Positions 31,969 through 42,447 of a stretch of 64,000 bases of DNA are shown here, one piece after another. Numbering within the stretch: position 1 is the stretch's first letter; every line of letters starts with the position of its first letter. Position numbers and translations under genes: made by a program. The notes under the pieces were generated by a model, which was given only the letters and a program-made list of their open reading frames with translations, did not search any database and was not told the DNA's origin. The DNA is from Achatina immaculata (Eukaryota; Mollusca; Gastropoda; Stylommatophora; Achatinidae). The stretch covers positions 52,884,355 through 52,948,354 of the forward strand of contig CM019692.1 of the NCBI GenBank assembly GCA_009760885.1, read 5' to 3'.

Positions 31969-34900
31969 GAACCTTAAGTGCCCAGGGCACATGGGGCTTC
32001 CGCAAGGGTTTTCCACAAATGCCTGTCCTTCGCCTTTTTTCTACTCTTGCCCAGGTGAGCCCTCTATTGCTCAACAACCTTTCTGTTGTTCTTCTCCATG
32101 TCTCTTTTGGTCTACCCTTACTTCTGTTCCCCTATGGTGTCCATCTTAGTGCTATTTTTGGTAGTGAGTTGTCAGTCATTCGGAGCACATGTCCCAACCA
32201 TTGCCAGTGTCTTTCCTCAATAATTGTTGTCAGTGGTTTCATCTGCATTTCTGCTAATAAGATGTTATTTCTTATAGTGTTTGGCCAAAATATATATATA
32301 TCATTTGCATTTCAAGAAGTGCAGTTAACATAAGTTAACTGTCAGCCGCGCCGAGCTGCACAGCGCGGGCTGCTGCTGTTGCGCAGGCCGACCGTTCTTT
32401 TGGCGAAAAAGCGCTCTCGAGTTCCGTGCGTGGGGAGACAGGCTTTCGCTCCCTTCCCGGACGGCGAGAGTTAAGGTGTTTCGATGCAGAAGCAAGTGGT
32501 TTGTCCGTCGTGCGAAGCATGTAAACGGCTAGCCAGCCAGGTTCGTGCTAACGATGTAGTACGGTTTTGTAGACCGATGGTCTCGAAATTGGCCCATCTC
32601 TCGCAAAGAGTATCGGGTCTGCAGTATGTAACGTGTATTGTTTGTGGGTGGCCAGGCTTTCTTCTCCGCTCGTTAGAGCAGAGAGAGCCGCCCCCGCCGG
32701 TTAAAGGAAATGAAACGCCGCCGGGGTCGAAAGGGATCCGCTCTGGGCAGAGCGCTGTCTCCCTTGCCCCGCGTCGGTCTGTCGGCAGATATCCGACAAA
32801 GGTTCGGTGAAGAAAGCTTTCTGGTTGATCCTGCCAGTAGTCATATGCTTGTCTCATAGATTAAGCCATGCATGTCTAAGTTCACACTGTCTCATGGTGA
32901 AACCGCGAATGGCTCATTAAATCAGTCGAGGTTCCTTAGATGACACGATCCTACTTGGATAACTGTGGACACTGCTGGCGAGACTCTTCAAATGCCGCGC
33001 GTGGAGTGAAGCTCCTCCCGGTCAAGGAAGAAATGCGGAAAAGAAATAAAGGTTGCTGTCCGTTGCCGATGGGAAAGGTGGTGGAAAGGATAAAGTGAAG
33101 TTTAATCTTTATGTCCAGTAGTATCGCTACGAGAGCTATACATACCACGGCACCTCTGCTCTAGAGGCCGGTCACGTCCGAAATACACCTACACTGGTGA
33201 AATATGCCTAAACCGGCACACACCAGGGGTGGAACTTGATGGCTAGACATGTCATGCCACCTCCGTTCTAGAGGTCGGTCACGCCTGATATACACCCATA
33301 CTGGTGAATTTTGCCTAAACCGGCTCACACCAGGGGTGAATCTTGAAGGCTATGCATGTCACAGTACCTCTGCTCTAGAGGTCGGTCACGTCCCAAACAC
33401 GCCCATACTGGGATAATATGCCTAAACCGGCTCAACCCAGGGGTGAAAGTCACTAGTGGTGAGGATTCGTCCTTCTGGACAAAAGCTCCATCCTGGTCAC
33501 AACTAGGAAGTGTAGCGGCCACGACCGCAAAATGCTGAAGTCGGAGACACTGGACCAGGGCAGTCTAGATAGGCAACCACCTCTCACCCAGCGGGGATGT
33601 TTGCGTATCCTAATCATGCTGAGGTTTTCCGGTGAGAAAGTCCAACTCTGGACTGGATGGGCAACCACCTCTCACCCGGCGGTGATACACGGGTATATTA
33701 AAACACGTCGAGGTTTTCCGGTGAGAAGGTCCAACTCTGGCCTGGGTGGGCTACCGCCTCTCACCCAGCGGGGATGCACTGATATCCTAAACACGTCGAG
33801 GTCTTCCGGTGAGAAAATCCAACCCTAGACTAAACTGGTGCAATGAAAACCACGGTGTCACGCAATCCCGCTTCTGAGACCCACCAAGAATACAGGCTAA
33901 AGCCCTGTGATACTCTGAACCCCTTGTGATCCTCACGTGGATCTCGTGTGGTCCCTTCAGGAGACCACGGGACCTAACGAGGACCACAGGCGTAAATTCA
34001 GTAGGATCACAGTGCGGTCTTGGTGGTAGAAGCGAACGAAGAAGAAGAAGATAAGTTAACTGAAGACATTGTCCAGAAGACATAGAATTTGATGATATAA
34101 AGTAGGATGCCTTTTGGACAGAGAGGATGAGAGAAAGAGAAAAAAAATTATGATTTAGTTAACAAGTTGGATAAATAAATGGACTAGAAAAAAAAACAAA
34201 TGATAGAACAGAAGGTAAAGAGGAAATGTAGAAACTAATTATAAATAATTAATAACAAAGAAATAGCAAACGACTGTAGAAATAACAGAAAAAATGAGGA
34301 AAGGGAAAAAAATAGCCAATGCAAATGCAGATTAAAAACATAAAAAGTAAAATTCTGAATGAAAAAAATAGAAAAAACATTTTTTAAAGGAAAAAAATCC
34401 ATTTTTAAAAGAAATAAAACAAATACAGTAATGAAATCAAATAAGAAGCAAAAAAATATGAGAGAAATCAAATGATTGAAAGTAATCTTCTTCTTCTTCT
34501 TCGTTCGCTTCTACCACCAAGACCGCACTGTGATCCTACTGAATTTATGCCTGTTGTCCTCGTTAGGTCCCGTGGTCTCCTGTGTGGTCCACAAGAGGTT
34601 CAGAGTAACGCAGGGCTTTAGCCTGTATTCTTGGTGGGTCTCTGAAGCGGATTGCGTGACACTGTGGTTTTCGTTGCACCAGTTTAGTCTAGAGTTGGAC
34701 CCCTGGTGTGAGCCGGTTTAGGCATAATTCCCCAGTATGGGTGTATATCAGGCGTGACCGACCCCTAGAGCGGAGGTGGCATGACATGTCTAGCCATCAA
34801 GTTCCACCCCTGGTGTGTGCCGGTTTAGGCATATTTCACCAGTGTAGGTGTATTTCGGACGTGGCCGGCCTCTAAAGCAGAGGCGCCGTGGTATGTATAG

Positions 34901-37900
34901 CTCTCACAGCGATACTACTGGACATACCGATTAAATTTCATATCCTTTCCACCATCTTTTCACGTCGGCGCCGCAGCAGCAACCTTTATTTCTTTTCCGC
35001 ATTTTCTTCCTTGACCGGGAGGAGCTTCACTCCACGCGCGGCATTCGAAGAGTCTCGCCAGCAGTGTCTTAACCCCTGGAATAAGCCGGTTCATGCATTT
35101 TACCCGATATGACTGCACTCAGGACGTGGCCGACCTCCAGACCAGAGGTGCCGTGATTTGACTGTTTGCTTCGCTTTATCCTTTCTACCACCTTTTCCGC
35201 AGTGGTGCTGCGCGGCAACCCTATTCGCACCTTTCTTCATTAGCCGGGAGGAGCACCGCTCCACGTACGGCAGCTGAAGAATTTCGCCAGCAGCAGTAGA
35301 TGAGCTACCAAACGTGCCACTCATCTACCCTAAGTATCTGGTTTTCAGGCGCCAGATATTCGCCTTCGCCCCTTCTCCTGTCAGTTTAAACAGTTCTGCC
35401 ACGGGAAGGCCAGGAGCTGGACTTGACTGCCAGAGGCTGTTTGAGACGCACGCCGTTGGAGTGGAGATCGAATTCTCCACCCCACCTCCGGTAATAACAG
35501 TGCTTAGAACCATTCAAAGTAATAAAACAAAGGACAACTAAAGAAATCAAAAGATGAGATTTATAATAAAAGAAAAGAGTAAAACAAAAATAAGAAAGAC
35601 TAACAACAAAAATAGGAAAGAATATAAATTAATTAAAAGCAGAAAACGAGAAAGAAGGAATGAAAGAAAGAAAATAATAAATCATAATAAGATAAGCACA
35701 CAGAAACTAAATACTGAGAGAAGGAATGAAAGAATAGCAACATAAAATGGAATAAATACTGAATGAAAAGAGATCACCTTTTCCTCGTAAGTATTTCCAA
35801 GAATTTGCTGGACATTCTTCAGATCTACTGTTCCCTTCACGGCCCTCTTGCCTTCTTTCTTCTTTTTCTTCTTCTTCCTGCAACATCTTCGACACACACA
35901 AAATATACAGCAGGACAGCAACAACAAGGCTCCGATCAGGGTCAGCACAACAGCCCATACTGGCACTGAAGACCTCAATAAAAGTAACAAGTTTAAGAAC
36001 ATGTGGCATAGACAAAGCAGGAAAAGGCCGGAGATGGTAAAGTTAAGACAGCTATTGACAGTTTTGAACTAGGACGCAGGCAGACGTCAGCTGCTGTGAG
36101 TTTTGCCAAGCATGATCGTGCAGCAGCTCTGTTATGGTCGACTCTACCAATGTTGGATTTGCATACCCGGCCACCATTACAGCAAGCATTGTTTGTGTTC
36201 TAAAGATCACTTTCCTCACATCGTCTACTCATAATATAAAGGCAGTATGGCACCATATATTATTAGTTATTACATATTAATAAGATGAACAGCGACGAAC
36301 AAAACCTCTATCTTAATGCAAAGAAAACTAAATTGATGACAACTGACAAAACAAACAAGGCAGCTGAAATAAGTATCAATGAGGAAAAACTGGAAGAGGT
36401 GGAGAGTTTTGAATATCTTGGATCACTGCTAACTAATAATGGAGATACAATGAGGGAAATTAAAAGGAGGACATCTATCGTTCTTCAGAAAGTAAAATAA
36501 AGAATCTGTGGAGAGGAGCAGACAGAACTACAAAAATAAGATTTTTAAGGACATGCATCTTTCTCACCGCAACATATGCCTATGAGACCTGGACACTTAA
36601 CAAAACAGCTGAGAAACACATAAATGCCTTTGAATGTAAATGCTACAGAAGAGTTCTTCAAATATTGTTGACACAAAAAAGAACAAATATATCCATACTA
36701 CAAGAGCTTAATATTGACGAAGGCTGGCTAGTAAAGAGGATTAAAGAGAGAAGACTTAAATATTTTGGACACATTAAACGTCATGATAATCTAGAGAAGA
36801 CCGTCTTGGAAGGGTACATAATGGGAAAAAGAAAGAGGAAGACCAAGGCTATATTGAACCTATCTTGTTATATGGAAGTGAATCATGGACAATAGGCAGG
36901 TCTGCACAAAAATCACTGGAAGCAGAGAGAAATGTGGTTTATTAGAAGAATGTTGCGAATCCCCTGGACAGCAAAAATAACTAATGAAGAATGTAGGAGA
37001 TGAGCTGGAGAGACAAAAAAACCTTGTCAAAAAGATAAGAGAGAGACAATGTACTTTCATAGGACATGCAATGAGAAGAGGGGGCATTGAAAATATTATA
37101 ACAACAGGAAAAATATAAGGAAGAAGATCAAGAGGAAGACCAAGAGAAATGATATTGGACAGTCTGACGGGATGGTGTGAGAGGAGATCACCAACTGAGA
37201 AGATGGCCTGCATGAAGGATCGTGTACTCTGGAGAAGCATAATAGCCAACGCCAGTCGGCATGGCACATGATGATGATGATGATGAAGACCAAGGCGAAG
37301 ATGGCTGCAAGACATCGTTGATGATCTGCAAATGGATACATCAGCAGAAGGCCATCTTGCTCACAACCGAGAGGCCTACAGGAGTGCTGTTTGGGAGGCA
37401 AAGTTCCGCAAGGGACATGCAAATGAATGAATGAACATATTAATAAAATCATATAAACTTACACATATCCTAAAATCAACGTTAAAATTTGTTTTAAACT
37501 TGTCAGCGCAAGGTCATGAACATAGAACTAGTAACAACTTTCAGTGAGAGCATACCTGGCCCTAACATAGGACATCTTCACAAAATCCAGAATATCACGA
37601 TTAAATATCACAATTTTTTTTTTGTGTGCATTCTATCAGCACCAGGGCATCTTACTTACAACCGAGATGCCTACATGAGAGCTGTTAGGGAGGCAAAGTT
37701 CCGCAAGGGACATGCAAATGACTCTGACTGAATGATCTTTACCTTCTATATGGCACTCTTATCTGCGCTTGGTCAGTGATTCGCTACGTGTGCAACAAGC
37801 TGCAGAGCAGCAACAAATTTTCCCCAATTCTCGTGGTCTATGGCCAGCCTTTGTGTGATACCCCAAACATGATTCATGCTATTCATCTTTGCTCACCAGG

Positions 37901-40900
37901 TTGTGTTTTGTCAGTAACTAGTATCACTTTCCCTTGGGTGTCTATCACAAATGTCCCCTCTAAGTTACCTCCCCTTTGTGAAAGTCATAATCGTGTAATG
38001 TGCCCAGATTGACTTCTTGTATAAAAATGACAAAATTGCGGCTTTTATTTGTCAGTTTTTTATGTTAATAACTCTGTGATAGAGCAGCGCTGAAGAGAAA
38101 TAGCGTTATATGAGTCTGTTTTTCTGATTTCTACTTTTTTCCGGATGAGAATTTTTAAACTACGCGCTGTAATTCGACGTTACCGCGCACGATAGCGCAC
38201 ACGATTTTCTTTAGAAAATATATTTGCACACGGATCAAACATTTTGCACACGAACCGCAAAACCTTGGCGGTCACACTGACCATCACATGGTTATTTTAA
38301 CGATGTTGCTGGGGTCCCTACGGAGCACTTTGTATATAATCTCCATTATTTGAGATACTTATGGCAGTAAATGAAAATCTTTGAGGAAAAATGTATATAT
38401 ATATATTACATCATCATCAGTTGCCGTGCCGACTGGCGTTGGCTATTATGCTTCTCCAGAGTACACGATCCTTCATGCAGGCCATCAGCTCAGTTGGTGA
38501 TCTCCTCTCACACCATCCCGTCAGACTGCCCAGTATCATTTCTCTTGGTCTTCCTCTTGATCTTCTTCCTTCTATTTTTCCTGTTGTTATATTATTTTCT
38601 ATGCCCCCTCTTCTCATTGCATGTCCTATGAAAGTACATTGTCTCTTTCTTATTTTTTTTTACATCATTTTTTGTCTCTCCAGCTCATCTCATACATTCT
38701 TCATTAGTTATTTTTGCTGTCCAGGGGATTCGCAACAATCTTCTAATAAACCACATTTCTGCTGCTTCCAATGATTTTTGTGCAGACCTGCCTATTGTCC
38801 ATGATTCACTTTCAATATAACAAGATAGGTTCAATATATCATTTTAGGACTCATTTTCTAACATTCATTGATAAGGATGTGTTGGTCAATATGTTTCTCA
38901 TTCTCTGAAATGCAGTCTTTGCTTGGGCCTATTCTGTTCCTAATTTCTGTTCTGCATTTCCCATGTGAAGTTATTACTGCTCCAAGGTATTTGAATTTCT
39001 GCACCTGCTTTAGAATAGTTCCTCTGCCGCTGTTGGCGAGATCTTCAGCTGCCGTGCGTGGAGCGGTGCTCCTCCCGGCCAATGAAGAAATTTGCAAATG
39101 AGGTTGCCGCGCAGCATCACTGCGGAAAAGGTGGTAGAAAGGATAAAGCGAAGCAAACAGTCAAATCACGGCACCTCTGGTCTGGAGGTCGGCCACGTCC
39201 TGAGTGCAGTCATATCGGGTGAAATGCATGAACCGGCTTGTCTCAGAGGTTAAGACACTCCTGGCGAGACACTTCAAATGCCACCGTGGAGTGAAGCTCC
39301 TCCCGGTTAAGGAAGTAAATGCGGAAAAGAAATAAAGGTTGCTGTGCGGCGCCGATGGGAAAAGGTGATGGAAAGTGAAGTTTAACTGGTATGTCCAGTA
39401 GTATCGCTACGAGAGCTATACCATGGCACTTCTGCTCTAGAGGCCGCCCAAGTCCGAAATACACCTACACTGGTGAAACATGCCTAAACCGGCACACACC
39501 AGGGGTAGAACTCGATGGCTAGACATGTCATGCCACCTCCACTCTAGAGGTCGGTAACGCCTGATAAACACCCATACTGGTGAATTTTGCCTAAACCGGC
39601 TCATTCCAGGGGTGAATCTTGAAGGCTATGCATGTCCCGTCCCAAACACGCCCATACTGGGAATGCCTAAACCGGCTCAACCCAGGGGTAGAAGTCACTA
39701 GTGGCGAGGATTCGTCCTCCTGGACAAAAGCTCCATCCTGGTCACAACTAGGAAGGGTAGCGGCCACGACCACAAAATGCTGAAGTCGGAGACACTGGAC
39801 CAGGGAAGTCTAGATAGGCAACCACCTCTCACCCGGCGGGGATGTTTGCGTATCCTAATCACGCTGAGGTTTTCCGGTGAGAAGTCCAACCCTGGACTGG
39901 ATAGGCAACCACCTCTCACCCGGCGGTGATACACGGGTATCTCAAAACACGTTGAGGTTTTCCGGTGAGAAAGTCCAACTCTGGCCTGGGTGGGCTACCG
40001 CCTCTCACCCAGCGGGGATACACTGATATTCTAAACACGTCGAGGTCTTCCGGTGAGAAAGTCCAACCCTAGACTAAACTGGTGCAATGAAAACCACGGT
40101 GTCACGCAATCCCGCTTCCGAGACCCACCAAGAATACAGGCTAAAGCACTGTGATACTCTGAACCCATTGTGGTCCATTCGTGGATCTCGTGTGGTCTAC
40201 TTTGGACCACACAGAGGACCACGGGACCTAACGAGGACCACAGGCGTGAATTCAGTAGGTTCACAGTGCAGTTTTTGGTGGTAGAAGTGAACGAAGAAGA
40301 AGAAGAAGAAGAAGAATAGTTCCGTTTAATTTTATACTGCATGCTCGTGGATTCTGTTTCTTAGATATAACCATAGTCTCTGTCTTTTTGATGTTAAAAG
40401 TAAGGCCTTTCTGTTCACTTTCTTTGGCGACTTTATCCAAGAGATTTTGCAGCTCTTGTTGGTGTGTATTAATATATATTACATAAAAGTTTAATTTGTA
40501 CCTCTTTACGTCAAGAGCATATATATGGTCTTAGTGCCTATATTTTCCTTAGAGGCACATAGGAATATGGTCTTAGTGCCCATATTTTCCTTAGAAGAAC
40601 ATAGGAATATGATGTTAGTGCCCATATTTTCCTTAGAGGAAGATAGGGATATGGTCTTAGTGCCCATATTTTCCTTAGAGGCATATAGGGATATGGTGTT
40701 AGTGCCTATATTTTCCTTAGAGGCACATAGGGATATGGTCTTAGTGCCTATATTTTCCTTAGAGGCATATAGGGATATGGTCTTAGTGCCTATATTTTCC
40801 TTAGAGGCACATAGGGATATGGTGTTAGTGCCTATATTTTCCTTAGAGGCATATAGGGATATGGTCTTAGTGCCTATATTTTCCTTAGAGGCACATAGGG

Positions 40901-42408
40901 ATATGGTCTTAGTGCCTATATTTTCCTTATAGGCATATAGGGATATGGTGTTAGTGCCTATATTTTCCTTAGAGGCACATAGGGATATGGTCTTAGTGCC
41001 TATATTTTCCTTAGAGGCACATAGGGATATGGTGTTAGTGCCCATATTTTCCTTAGAGGCATATAGGGATATGGTGTTAGTGTCCATATTTTCCTTGACC
41101 TGTCACCACAGGGTGATGGGGTCAGCGTCACGCCTGGCCGCCTTTTTTCTTCCCCAGCTCCAGAAGTCAGGCACCCATTTCTACAGCTGGATGACTGGGG
41201 GGGGGGGGGGGGGGGGGGGCGCCGACTCCAGCCGGATTCGAACACCCCCCCCCCCTCGACCTTTGTCACGAGAGACTAGTCCACTAACCACTTCGCCACC
41301 AGGCGCACTAGAACATCTGGAATAGAGCGAATTGCTGTGTGATAAAGGATATAATGTCATATGGGCCTGCGTTCTAAATTTGTCACCCTTTGCAAATAAA
41401 GTTCAAGCAGTCTGTCAATCAATCAATCAATCAATCAATCAATAGGAATAAGGACCAATATTTAAACTGGTAATCAATCTAACGACAGAAATGTCCAGTA
41501 AAGAGATTCTACTGCAACCACTCATATTTAATATGAAAAGTGGATGTGAGTTGCTACTGGCCTCAGTGTGTTTTTTTTTTGCAGAAGTTCCATCATGTGA
41601 TATCACCAGTATCCGGATTTAGAAGAAGATACTCACCCAGCGGTTCCCAGGCTTTTCTAAGCGTGACCCTAAACCAACAATGTTAGGTGGCCCACGACCC
41701 ATGAAAGAAGACATTTTTAAATAATTAAATTCAGTTTAAAAAAAAGAATGAGTTCAGCGGCTCTAGCATGACGTAAAGATGCCATAAATCACCAAGAATT
41801 ACACATACATGTCTCTTACAAAACAATCCAACATTTATCATGATATCTATTCGCGACACTGCATCAGATCCAGGATCGTCTTAGTAGCATTGTAAGCTTT
41901 GGACAAAGCAATGCAATGGGACCCCTATCCACTCATCCATATGAATGAAAATGTTACACTGGCAATAGTTGAATCGTGGGGCCCCTGGGCAACTGCCAAG
42001 TGTGCCCATATATTAAGACGGCACTGCTCAGACCCCCTTTTTTCAGGGACCCATTGCTCTTACCGGTACTACCCCTGCTGACGCCATCATGACCTTCCAA
42101 ATAAATTTTGTATGCATGTCTAACCCTCCCCCTTCCAATCTTATGTTTTCATTCACTGTATGCCCCCAAAGTTTTCCGGGCCCATCCATAAAATAGGGAA
42201 CACCCTCCAGGTTCAGAATCAAAGCACCGGCCCCCCCCCCCAATCTAACCTCATAGGATCTGGACACCATCACTTACTGGTGATGGCTTTTGCATGTATC
42301 ACCATTTGATGATATCACCATTCACCACTTGCTGATATCCCTATTCACCTCTTGCTGATATCATCATTCAACTCCTGCCGATATCACCACTTGCTGATAT
42401 CACCACCT

Positions 42409-42447
<39 letters not shown>

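Larger units (their letters stand above)
32342..34050 (+). mobile_element. Chimeric retroinsert: pre-rRNA 5' end fused to retroelement E
   Basis: One insertion is bounded by the perfect 12-bp direct repeat ATAAGTTAACTG at 32330-32341 and 34051-34062. From left to right it holds GC-rich 5'-ETS-like sequence, the first ~149 nt of 18S rRNA, a 5'-truncated element E with its internal repeats, and a (GAA)n tail. The single flanking duplication shows all parts entered together, as expected for target-primed reverse transcription. It lies in synaptotagmin intron 2, antisense to the gene. Confidence 0.85.

Noticed and set aside
32820..32968. Functional rDNA unit
   Set aside because: Only the first ~149 nt of 18S are present, fused to a retroelement and bounded by a target-site duplication.
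40506..41325. 135- and 193-codon repetitive frames on opposite strands
   Set aside because: Products of the 42-bp expansion inside SINE-1, with no start context or domain.
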